From the NCBI GenBank assembly GCA_035236585.1, contig CP141126.1, positions 66,751,414 through 66,815,413 on the forward strand: a DNA stretch of 64,000 bases, given 5' to 3'. A program made the translations under genes and the position numbers. The first letter of the stretch is position 1, and each line of letters opens with the position of its first letter. The notes under the pieces are model-generated. The model was not told the DNA's origin and ran no database searches. It was given only the letters and a program-made list of their open reading frames with translations. The DNA comes from Warburgia ugandensis. Taxonomy: Eukaryota; Streptophyta; Magnoliopsida; Canellales; Canellaceae. Below, piece after piece: positions 35,057 through 45,783 of this stretch.

Positions 35057-37635
35057 TGTGACGACCCGGGTTTTTATATCATGCAAATTTGATAAAAAGG
35101 CGAGATCTCTTATTTTATAAATATGAAATGCAGGAAAATATTTTTAACTTTTTGGATAAACAATCTTTCATAAAAACCCCGAGTGTCAAAACACATTTCC
35201 AAATTATCTAGCCATGGCATAGTTTTAAATTGAATCTATTCCCAAGAAAGTGTTAGTCACAGCCTCAGCTATAGAGAGTAACTACAATCAAGTAACATTG
35301 AAAGATAAGGTAGGGCTTTACTTACTGGCACTTAGTCTGGGTGTCTTTTGTCACAAGCGTTCCTTGCCCTTAAGTGTTTACTTTGTGTCTGAAAAATGTT
35401 GAGGATTGGGTGAGTATATACTATACTCAGTAGGAGTCCATCACTACTAGTTTTATAATGCATGCGATGTTTAAAATCATGTGCTCTTTCAAAACATATG
35501 CATGTTTACACACTCAAGTTCAATATCGAGATTAAAAACCATCATCGAATTGGAATATTAACGACAAGGAAATCACATAATCTAAGTCAAAAGTATCATA
35601 TATATATATATATCATAACATAATGATATGCATAAGATGCTTCATTGAATCCAACTCATAGATATCTAGTATGGTATGGTTGACCAACCTCATATCATGC
35701 CATATGCAATCCAAATAAGTCCACGAAACCATAGGGTCCAACTATGCCCACGACCTCTCCGCCGTGTGGTCCCCGGGTACCTAGGGACATAGTGTCATAG
35801 CCTCCACGGGGCATATGACACATCAACCTAGTGCCGTGACACCAGTAGTAGCCCCCTGTACCACATGTAGTCGACATAGGGACATGCCCTTTTTGGGCGT
35901 GGTACCCAATCCACCTAGTAGTGGTAGAGGCTGGAGGTCAACCCAAATGTCTCGGCATAGCGCCCACGAGCTTACTAGCCCAAATCATATACGATCAAAT
36001 AAGCAAAAACATCTCTTTTTCAAAACCTGTCCTCTTTGGGTCCCTCACAACTACCTGGCCCTCACAACTACCTACCCAGCATCTTTTCGGCACTCCAGCA
36101 TCTTTTGGTAACCCTCAAGGACATGAAATCTTTAAAAAACTCAATGCTCACAAATCATGCAATATATGCATTTGTTTGCAAAATATATCTATGCATAATG
36201 TATATGCGATTATTTGCAAAACATATCCATGCATAATGTATATGCAATTATTTGTAAAACATGTCTATGCATAAAGCATTTATCATATGTATGCTGAATT
36301 AAGTCATACTAAACAAGTTATATAACTTATACTTGAAACATGCATAAAACAATCATGGCTCTTTTAAAAAGTCTAGTAGCAATAGAGCACCTACGTAGCT
36401 AGGTCGCGCTAATCCCCTTGTCCTCGTATGCTCCTGAACATGGTTTGGGGAATCAAGGTTAGTTTAGCCTATCTTTTATAGGTTTTAGAGTGATTGGTCT
36501 TACTACTTAGGCATTAAGGGTTCATCCCCATGCCTATGGGTGTCCTAAGGTCCTAATTGGGCCTTGGTATCATCAAGTTTTCAAGGATTTAGTGGCCCCG
36601 TGCCACTATCATAGTCTAAGGGTCGTGCCCACCTTAGATTAAACCTTGATCAGGTATTTTATAGTTTGGGTATGTCTGCGTCGTCGACGTGGACACAATG
36701 TCTTTTGCGGTGCCTCAATCGGAGCCCTAGATTTCAAGTTGTAGCCTTTTTAGTGCTGAGTGTACACAAAAGGTCAAACGAAGCAAGGTGGAAGCCTGGG
36801 ACGCTAACGCGTCCCGCGTCAGCGGCAGGCGCCTCAGCGGGCGCATCTGCAGATGCACCCTGGCTTCTGCCCGGTTTTTCATTTGCTGGCGCGTCCGTGT
36901 TCCTCTTGAATGTGGACAATGCGTTTTGTTCGTTGGGGGACCGAGGCATCCTCGGGACACCCTGATTCGACCCTGTCGAACCAGTGCGGCCTAGGGATCA
37001 TCCTTGGGTCCTTTATGACTCTCTAGGGCCGGTTTTTGCATGATTTTTCATGCTAAAACTTAGGGAAACTTAGCCTAGGACTAATGGGAAGAGGGGTTTG
37101 GAGGGATTTTGGGCATACCTAGCTCGTTGCTAGGTTTTTCTCCACGTTTCTCCACTTGGTTGCTTCTCCAAAATGGGTTTTTCTAAAGCTTTTGGGCTGC
37201 CATTGGAGGTGCCCAAGAGCTCTATTTATAGAGCTATAAGAGGGTTCTAGAGGGGGCTCTCACCGCCCTTGAATGGCGGTGATTTCTCCTCGAAACACCG
37301 CCGTTCTAGAACCCTCTAGGAGGTTGAAGAAAGGGGGTGCCCATATCAAAACGGGCCCCCGTGTTTTTCAGGCTAAATCCGTTTTTTAGTAAAAATGACA
37401 TTTTTGCCCCTGAACTTCAAAGGGCCATAACTTGCTCATTTTAACTTCGTTTTGGGTGATTTTGATCTTGTTGGATTTATTTTTCTGAGATGCACCTAAT
37501 GGTACCTTTTTGAGGACCAAATTTCTAGGTTCAGTTAAGGTGAATAGTGAAATGACCAAAATACCCTTATTTCCAAAAAGTAAACTTTTCATTGCTAACT
37601 TGGGATTTCAATGTTACAAAATTGGAGTCATTACA
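35057..37635 (-). repeat. 5' LTR of the chromovirus
   Basis: 2579 bp, TGTGACGACC to GTCATTACA on the + strand, matching 27865-30469. Small indels (for example a shorter TA run near 35600 and loss of about 25 bp near 37280) account for the length difference. Confidence 0.9.
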
Positions 37636-38353
37636 TGGAGAGAGGAGACAGAGGGAGAGGAATATGGTAAAAAAGAAAAAGAAAAAAAAGGGAGATAAAA
37701 GAAGATGATGAAAACAATAGAAAGAATTGTCTCCGTCTAGTAGTGCCCTCCTCCTTTTAAAGCCTTAATGCCTTTCTAATTTTGTTCTCCTAGCTTCCCT
37801 TACACTTTCCTTACAGTGAAGAGTTGATTTCCTACTAAGAAACTTCTACCCCCTTTAATTATGCCTCTTCATTCCAAAGTTGATCTCTTATTTAGTAAAT
37901 CTGATCCATGATGTCCTTTCCTCTAATTAGAACTCTTTTTCTTTTAGTAAACCATCCCATCTTTATTTGTGAGTGATTTGGTTCATTCAATGCCCTTTTG
38001 GATAATTTGCACCATGGATTTTTGATTTGGCACTGATCAGTACAATTTGAGCCATCTAATACCCAATCCAACTAATCTACACCATAGAATTAGTGGTCCA
38101 AACCATGATCTGTTTGATATGCAAAATATAAGACTAGATTAGAGTCATCTAAACTATACATTAAGCATCTAATTAGCTCTAATAATCATCTGACCATTAA
38201 ATTTGACAAATTAACAGTTAGATGGTCAATTTAAGCTAAAATTCATATTTTATCTAAAAATTATGAAATTGATGAGTTAGATTATCTAATTAAATGTGAA
38301 ATTAAGGGTATTTTATCCAAAATTAAACACTTAATGTTTAATATAAAATAACA

Positions 38354-39845
38354 TCAAGTTTTTGGAGCTGTTGTTGGGGAGTTACAACATTTTGTGAGTG
38401 TTCCATACTTTAGGTTATTTTCCTCTAGTCTAAGTTTAGGGTATAATAGATTAGGGTTTTCACTTTATTTTTGCATGTACTTGCTATTTTCCTCATATTA
38501 ACCATATTTCTTTGATTTTTGTGTGAGGGAAATCGACAAAGGAGTTGCAGCAATGCTGTGGGCCATGACTTCATCATCTTAAATTAGGTTTTATTGCTTT
38601 TCTAGACTAAGATTTTAGTGCAATTGTAGTAAGGCTCATTTGTAATTTTAATTTATTTATTATTTTATTTTAAATAGGCTGTAATAAGATAGGGCAAGTG
38701 TGGGGTATGGTGGCCTACACTTAATCATCATCAGACCCTTCACTTTGAGCATCACTTACTGAAATTTTAATTCTTCGGATAATTTGCATTTTGTATAATT
38801 TTACATTTGAATGTTAGTATAATTCATATAGATTAGGACCATTCATTGATAATTGTTGGATCTTTACATAGGATTGTTGCATTAGTTGTGTGCCTATTTA
38901 ACAAAGGTTAGCTTGAGCTTGGCTATAACCAAAGCATAGCCTACATGGTTATAGTATCCCATCTGTTAAGGTGCCTGACCCTTTGTTAAGTAGCATATAT
39001 GTAGCCATTAGTTTGCTTTTGTATTGGATTTCATATTTAGAACTCTATGGTGGAATGGAATTAATGATAGTAAGGACCCCACAAGAACCCTTATAAGATA
39101 AGGATTGGATTTGATCACTAGCTCCTTGGCCCACTTAGGAATCAATCAATATCCTTGTATGTCTTGATCTCAACCCTTGAAGTTAAATTTAAAATCAAGT
39201 AGAAAGAGACTCAAGGTATTAAGCTCATAGGACCCTTTTAGAAGGACATGTTCTATTGCCACTCTAGTGGCTTTTGAGCATTGTGGTTATAGTGGGTGTC
39301 TTAAAATCCAAGTGATTTTTCCACTCCTTTCGTTGAAGTCAAAGTCTAAATGCATCCTAACACGAGGATTGTATTAACCTCTTTTGAGTAGAAACTAATT
39401 GGAAAGCATTAGTCATCTGGATAAGAGGAGGAGATATCTAGATGTAGGTCTAAGAAGCTACCACCTATGCACTAATCAAAGATAATCAAGACACCACTCA
39501 TTTAGTGGATATTAGGATTTGATTACACATCACGAAGAGTTAGACTCAACATTTAGATTAGGATAGTTTATCCAAGGGCATCAATCTCAGAACATTGAGT
39601 TAATACCTTTTAATCCAGAGATTTAACTCAACCTTTGACAAGGGGAAAGACACCAAGTTCCTATCCCCATGGCAAAGCCAGTAGCAAATGTTGAGCATAA
39701 GGCCATTAGAGATTATTATGCACCTCTACAACTCAACATCCCATCTTGCATAGCTTTACCTCTTATAAATACAGATCAATTTGATTTAAAGTTGGGGAGT
39801 CATATAATTGTTCCTGACCTTTTATGATCAAAATAGAGGAGTTCC
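38354..39845 (+). mobile_element. Second Athila-like copy: primer site, leader and gag start, truncated
   Basis: After the LTR end at 38353 comes a primer site (38363-38380, TGGAGCTGTTGTTGGGGA) and a leader collinear with 4224-5122 plus 9986-10390. The gag N-terminus from about 39695 reads 'AIRDYYAPLQ', 'PSCIALP' and 'DQFDLK'. It ends abruptly at 39845 where the next LTR starts. The arrangement LTR-internal-LTR-internal is what unequal recombination between LTRs produces. The gag start here lacks the stop seen in the first copy at 'AIRDF-VPL'. Confidence 0.75.
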
Positions 39846-40179
39846 TATAACGATCCTAAATTTTAAATCCTATTTTAAAGGATTATAAATTTATTTTGAT
39901 GAATATAAATGGGAGAATCTGCATATTTAGGTTCATTGAAATTATATTTTAAAAGATAACAAATTAGACTAATACCTTCATATTTGGATTATACTCAGAA
40001 AGACAGTTCCAATGACACTAATTTCACTGAAATCAAAGTTTGGATGAAGGAGATATGAAGGGCATTCTGGTAAGAACAAATGTTTTTTGGAAAATCATAA
40101 AGAAGGGGGCCAAATTGATATGAGCACCACCCCCAGATTAAAACACAGAAACAGATGCTAGGTATGTTCCCGCATTGAC

Positions 40180-40300
40180 AAAGAGAAGAGAAGAAAAGAA
40201 AAACCGGGTGGGAAGAAAAGAGAAGAGGAAAAGGAGGAAGAAGAAAGAGGAAAAGGAAAAGGAGAAGAGGAAACAAAGGAGAGGGGAGAGGAGCCCGATG
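40180..40300. repeat. GA-rich low-complexity tract
   Basis: Runs such as gaagaaaagagaagagga and aaaggaaaaggagaag within the LTR. They open spurious Lys/Glu-rich and Phe/Leu-rich frames. Confidence 0.75.
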
Positions 40301-41748
40301 CCAAGAGAAGCTTGGCACGTAGGTGGGAGTGAGAAGAAGGAGGAAACGGGGTTTTCTAGGTTGCTGGAGTTCCAAGCCGTCACTGGAGACGACGCCTGCT
40401 AGGATCGATGATCTGATCCGTCATGCTATCCAATAAGGTGAGTCGAACGAAACCCACAAGGTTATTGGAGAATCTAACGAGATCTAGAGCATTGATTGAG
40501 GAGAAGATAGTGCGTGACAAGCTCAGAAACCCTACATGTGAAAGTGATGATGGATCTAAGCCAATCCAGCCCATCCAAACGCATCTAGAAGCTAAGATCC
40601 ACAAAACCCAAGTTGTGATTTTGAGATTGTGGCTAGATCCGCACTATTCATGCTAGATCTAGGTTTTTATGATGATCTAACCATTCAATTCCTAATCCAA
40701 ACCTAGTGATAGGTAATTTAGAGCATGTTGTAGCTCAGATCACACAAAAATTTCATATCAAGGTTGAAAACCGATCAAACAATCCCAGCCATCCGATTGG
40801 GTATCGATCATATAGTAACTTTGTGATGTCTGATCGACGATCAGACACCACAGATGAGTTCCCTGTCCTCAAAAATGGTAGGATGACTAGAATTATATTA
40901 ATTTGAAGTGAAACAGATCAGATGATCTAGGTCGTCCGATCTGTCACTATTCAAACAAGCACCTTGTGATGTTGGATCAATGATTAGGGGTCACATATGG
41001 ATTCTTGAACCATGTATTAGCTTAGATATGATATAAAGTATGGAATTTGGATAAACCAATATAAAGAAATTGAGTGATATGAACTGTTCATGATTCTCAT
41101 TATATCAGTCTGATTTAAGAATACAACTATAAGTTGTTTTGAGGACTGTAGTTTAGAAAATAACATCCAACTCCAACCCAAGAGTTGATCTAGAAAGAAA
41201 TCATGGGTTAAGGCAACTAAACAGTGAAAGTGACTTGTAGTCACTTAAGAAGAGTAGTGGATAGCCAATCCAGGGCCAGTGGCGTGGATTGGAAATCCAA
41301 TAACTGTTTGCCATTAAATTAGCTATCAACCAATAGCCAATGAAACACCTTTTGCATAGTAATGAACACTGTAACTTTGCCTTGTTCCAAATAGTAGTAG
41401 AGAAGTTAGGAGAAGTCCTAGAATTGTATAACTGAACATGTGTTTATATTGTTACAGAGGTGACTGATAAGGAGTGCATACCCGAATTGAATGAAGTATT
41501 CACGATAGTGAACAAGAAGATCTCCATTTGAGGTAGGTGGAATTAAGATTGCTATGATTTTTGCTATATATGCATGTGTATATGAATTGCAAGCATTGAA
41601 ATGAATCTTTTCTATTTATATGAAAGATAAGATGAATGTGCATGCTGAAATTGAATCATGATTAAACTGTTTATGCATTATTGTTTACCATGTGAAAGAA
41701 ATGTAATACTGATACTAGGAGATTATGAAATGGCTTGTAAGAGCGAAA

Positions 41749-42005
41749 GGGGTCATTATGATGTGGGCGGGCCACAGAATCGTTATGATGTGGGCGGGCC
41801 TTTGGGTTGGACAAGCTACTAGCTCCTTGCTGGACAAGCTATTGGTCCTTGATCACCATTGTTTGGGGAGTTTGATGTGTTCTAAGGGGTCATTATGATG
41901 TGGGCAGGCCACGGAGTTCTTATGATGTGGGTAGGCCTTCGGGCTAGACAAACTAACGGTTCCTGGTTGCACAAGCTACCAGTCTCTCAGTAGCAAAACC
42001 TTGAC
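41749..42005. repeat. Two copies of a repeat of about 137 bp
   Basis: 'ggtcattatgatgtgggc' occurs at 41751 and 41888. Each is followed by a second 'ttatgatgtggg' and a 'ggacaagcta' type segment. It lies in the 5' half of the composite LTR. Confidence 0.7.
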
Positions 42006-43763
42006 GTGTGTCTTTGGGTTTAACCCATTGCACCAAAGAGGATAATATTGTTTGCTGTGTACTTCATACAAACAACAACACATTGATAATTGATATGTGA
42101 AATGGCTTGTAAGAGGGAAGACTAGTATTAAGAAAATGTAAATGAGTTATAAGTTAGATATGTCACTGCATATTGTGCATTTTAAAGAATGTGTTTTGTA
42201 TTGATGCATTGGTATTCCTTCCATTTTGGCATGGATTCATGATTTGGATAATGTTGAATGATTTCAAGTTAAATGATAATTGAATTGTTGTTTGCATGAT
42301 TTAGCATGGCTAAATTGTTCTATATATAATTATCATGATTTATGTTTATATAAAAAAATTGTGTCTTATTCCACTTACACAAGTGATTGCTTGCTGAGGC
42401 AGTGCTAGAGTTCAGATGAAGAAGTTATGGGACTTCGAAGTAAGGGCTATTTTAGTAATTAAAAGTTAAAAAAGAAAAAAAAAAAACTTAAGAACTTGAC
42501 ATTGAAATTATAAAATCTGGATTCTACTAGTCGATACGAATCCAATGACACTAAGTTTGTTGAAATCGGAGTTTGGACGAATAAATGACAATTTTCTTAT
42601 CGAAGGGTATTTTTGTAATTTCACTAGTGGGCCCCACTTGCAGAAATGTGGGTCCGATAGTGATGAGCTGTTGGGCATGTAACAATCATACATGTTGGCT
42701 GAACTTTAGCTGAGTGGAATGATAAGGAAAAACACAATCATTCTATGTTTAATATACAAAAAGAAAAGAAAAGAAAAGAATAAAAGGTGGGGGCATATTT
42801 TATAGTGGCACTCCCCCCTTAGTGGTTTTCCAAAAAGCAGATAGTATGATCTATTCTCAAACAAAGAAACCTAACAGTCGTGAAACCCGACAAGCATGGA
42901 GCGGAGCTCGACTGCAATGGGCTGGATGCTATGTGTCGTTGTTCTGTCCCGTGTTTGGCATCTACAAACAGAGAAAACAAGGGGGCGCCAGAAATGTGTA
43001 GAATCCTATGATCCCAAACCCCATCCATTCAATCTTTTACCAACACCAGCTTCCCTTCTACCCAGATTTCAAGCCACCATCCTTCCCGCTCCTTCCTATG
43101 TGTTTCTTCTCATATCCGGCTGGCCGCCGACTGTGCTTGATGTTTTCCCCTTTATCTTCTTCTTTTCCCTTCTGCTCTTTCACTGGCATGGGATAAGTGA
43201 TCAATGTTGGGTGCCTAGTTTCTCCTCTTTGGTCAGCCATGCAGAGGCCAAGAAATCCCTTTTCCCCAGTCAACGTAGCCAACCCGATACCTTCTCTTCC
43301 TATTTTCCCTTCAGCAACCTACTTTACTAGGCCGGCCACACCCAATCCTGTCTCTCTTCACTCTTCCTCCACCTAGACTGACTAGAGGCCGACGTGGGTG
43401 ATTGGCCATGCTATTCCCCCATTTTCCCTTCTCCTAGATCTACATCTGCTGAGGTGATTGCTGCTATTGCCCTGTGCTCCATGGAAGCAGTGACGGTCTG
43501 CATCCAAACTCAACCTGGATTTGCTAGAGGATTGTCTGATGGAACCTAAGTTTGTCAAAGTTGAAGGCACTCTTGGATTTTTGCCGCTGCGGAATCCTCA
43601 ATGCTTAGATTGTTTCTCTACCCATTGGTGCACAGCCCTTATTTTGGGTAAACCCTTCCTCCAATCTCCACGATTCCCAACAACCCATCTTCATTTTGAT
43701 CTCAAATTGTGTATAGGTGTTTAGGTCTAGGGTTTTGGCTGAGTGGGTAAGGGAGAAATGACT

Positions 43764-44140
43764 AGAATTCACGAGTTTCATAGAATTCCAAGCCCTAGAA
43801 CTGTATGTGGAAAAGTTGGAATTCGCGAGTTCCTCGAAATTCCAGTCCCCAAAACTGTATGTGTAAAAGTTGGAATTTTCGAGTTCCTCAAAATTCTAGT
43901 CCCTAGAACAGTATGTGTAAAACTTGGAATTCGCAAGTTCTTTAGAATTCTAGTCCCTAGAACTAAATGTGTAAGAATTGGAATTCACAAGTTCCTTGAA
44001 ATTCCAATCCCAAAACTATATGTGTAAAAGTTGGAATTTGCAAGTTCCTTAAAATTTCAATTCCCAGAATTGTAGGTGTAAATTTTGGAATTCTCTTGTT
44101 CCATGAAATTCCAGTCTCTAGAATTGTTCGTATAAAATCT
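43764..44140. repeat. 54-bp minisatellite, seven units
   Basis: Units start at 43764, 43818, 43872, 43926, 43980, 44033 and 44087. They are built on 'ggaattcgcgagttcctcga' plus 'ccctagaactgtatgtgtaa'. The period is a multiple of three, so a + strand frame stays open (43743-44027) with an 18-residue repeat around 'REFLEIPVPKTVCV'. The unit at 43980 is 53 bp and ends that frame. I regard the frame as a by-product of the repeat. Confidence 0.85.
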
Positions 44141-45783
44141 GGAATTAGAAGGAGAAATTGACTTGGACTTTGACCACTCTACTTGAAATTATGTTTTATG
44201 CAGTAGCTTCATTGTCAATGGTCTTGGCAATGGTTCTGCACTTCAAACCTTGTTATGGTTAGACACATATTAGTTTACTTGGACATCTCTTCTTTGATGG
44301 GCTCACTAATAGTTGTCAATATAAAAGCCATTGGTATTGCAACAAGGCTTAAAATAGAGGGGATAAGGCATGTTACTTATCCTAAAACATGTTGTTCTTT
44401 TTGTTGCTGTAGCAATTGTATGTATTCTAACTCAATTGAAATACTTGAATAATATTGAAGTGCATGGTCGATCGTGGAAAAGAGGGAGATTAAAGCTAGT
44501 GGAAAATGGATGAACTCGCCACACAACGTAGGTGGAGAATTAAGAAAGCATGTCTTACTATTAAGATGCATGTTTTAAACATGATCTTATTACTTATGAT
44601 AAACATTACATCATTTAAACCATGCATTTCATACATATGTGATTATGAGAATGAATACTTATGAATGATAAAAATTAGTAACTTGGAATGTTATATGAAT
44701 GACATGCTTATAATTGATACCTACTAGTGACATTATTGGATACACACAATTTATTCTTAAAAATATCATAACTGTTATTATGATAAAAAGACATTTATGG
44801 TACATGGGTACCATTACATCATATGCGATGTATGAGTCTAGAATTCTACAGTACATTCTTAGTGGACGATCACCAAATAAGTGAGGATGTTAGGATTATG
44901 ATAAGATATTCATACATATATATATATATATATTATGGATAGGCAAGATGCCTATGTATTATTATTTTACATCTAGGTGTGGTGGTCTGAGAGTTTTGAT
45001 TTAAAGAAGCATAGGGCTGGGGATGCTATGCTAGGAGAGTTGTAGGATTTGGCTACCCGCTCTCCAAAATTTATTATATGATAGATACCATGCCCGATGA
45101 GAGGCTAAATGTCAGGTGGGGCATTCATGGGAAAGCTGCCACTGTGATAGCCATGGTCCCCCCCATGCGGACATGGGTTTTGTTATTTCCATAATTGTTA
45201 TCAGTGGATTATTATGCAGTTATCTGGGTGCGCTGTGCAGATTTAGATTATGGCATAGTAGTCCTTCTATTTGATGCACTATGATGCGTATCCTTGAGGG
45301 TTGCCAAATGTCGTTGGAGTGCCCAAGAGATGCTAGTTAGGCAATTGTGAGGGTCAGGCAGTTGTGAGGGACCCAAAGAGGAAAATATTGTATTCACTAT
45401 GCACTCTGCCCATAGAACAATGCATATATGATAGCATGATGAAGATGACATAGACAAGCAAGAGGAGTTCAATAGCCATACTTCTATGCTCAGATATATA
45501 TTTTGTTAAAGTTTTCGTATAGTGTAGATAGTTATTGGATTATGTTGCTCGGACATTTAACATAATGATTATAGGGGCTGTGTATATGAACCACTAGATG
45601 GGTCTTGTTGTTTAATGAAATGTATGTCTATCTTCTATAAAAACTATATTTATGTATAGGATGGGAGTTGAGGTGACATCCGAGTTTTTGGAAAAATGAA
45701 TTTCAAAGAATTTTAAAATTTGAGGCATGCTGCCTTTTGAAAATAAATGCAAAAAATTTTCATGAAAAACCTACAGTGTCACA

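Larger units (their letters stand above)
27865..37635 (-). mobile_element. Full-length Tekay/Del-like chromovirus (Ty3)
   Basis: A 9.77 kb element with target duplication TGGAG (27860-27864 and 37636-37640). On the - strand it has a 5' LTR (35057-37635), an initiator-Met primer site, gag, protease, RT, RNase H, integrase with a C-terminal chromodomain, a polypurine tract and a 3' LTR (27865-30469). In the first 240 bp of the LTRs (+ strand reading) I count about 8 differences, so insertion is fairly recent compared with the elements around it. The coding region nevertheless has about ten in-frame stops and at least two frameshifts. It is inactive but could be a template for trans-mobilisation. 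Confidence 0.92.
26994..38336 (-). mobile_element. Solo LTR of the gag-only family, interrupted by a chromovirus
   Basis: LTR sequence occupies 26994-27864 and 37641-38336, about 1.57 kb without the insertion. The start TATTGATAACTGCAAGTGCA and the end ATTAAACACTTAATG are decayed versions of the TGTTGATTATTTAACTGC ... CACTTAACA ends at 13288 and 18791. The direct repeat TTTAA flanks it (26989-26993 and 38337-38341). No internal region remains, so this is a solo LTR. The strand is set by analogy with the gag-only element. Confidence 0.75.
23946..38353 (+). repeat. Athila-like LTR, copy 2, interrupted
   Basis: LTR sequence occupies 23946-26993 and resumes at 38342-38353 (ending AAATAACA). The gap is the solo LTR plus chromovirus inserted at a TTTAA target. 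It aligns with 1429-4198 along its length. It is followed by its own primer site and leader, so it serves as 3' LTR of the first element and 5' LTR of a second one. Confidence 0.75.
39846..45783 (+). repeat. Composite long LTR (chromovirus-like family)
   Basis: The start TATAACGATCCTAAATTTT and the end AAACCTACAGTGTCACA resemble the family ends at 5128 and 9980. The stretch 44980-45640 is collinear with 8930-9790. Two LTR copies seem fused. Near 42395-42440 the sequence resembles the LTR 3' part ('tgattgcttgctgag', compare 9538). Near 42540 an LTR 5' part begins again ('ccaatgacactaa', compare 40012). The 5-bp flanks GTTCC and TTGTA differ, so this is not a simple insertion. No coding sequence is credible. 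Confidence 0.65.

Noticed and set aside
42896-43330. A 144-codon + strand frame
   Set aside because: It lies in LTR-like sequence, is rich in Pro/Ser/Phe, and has no recognisable domain or support from related copies.
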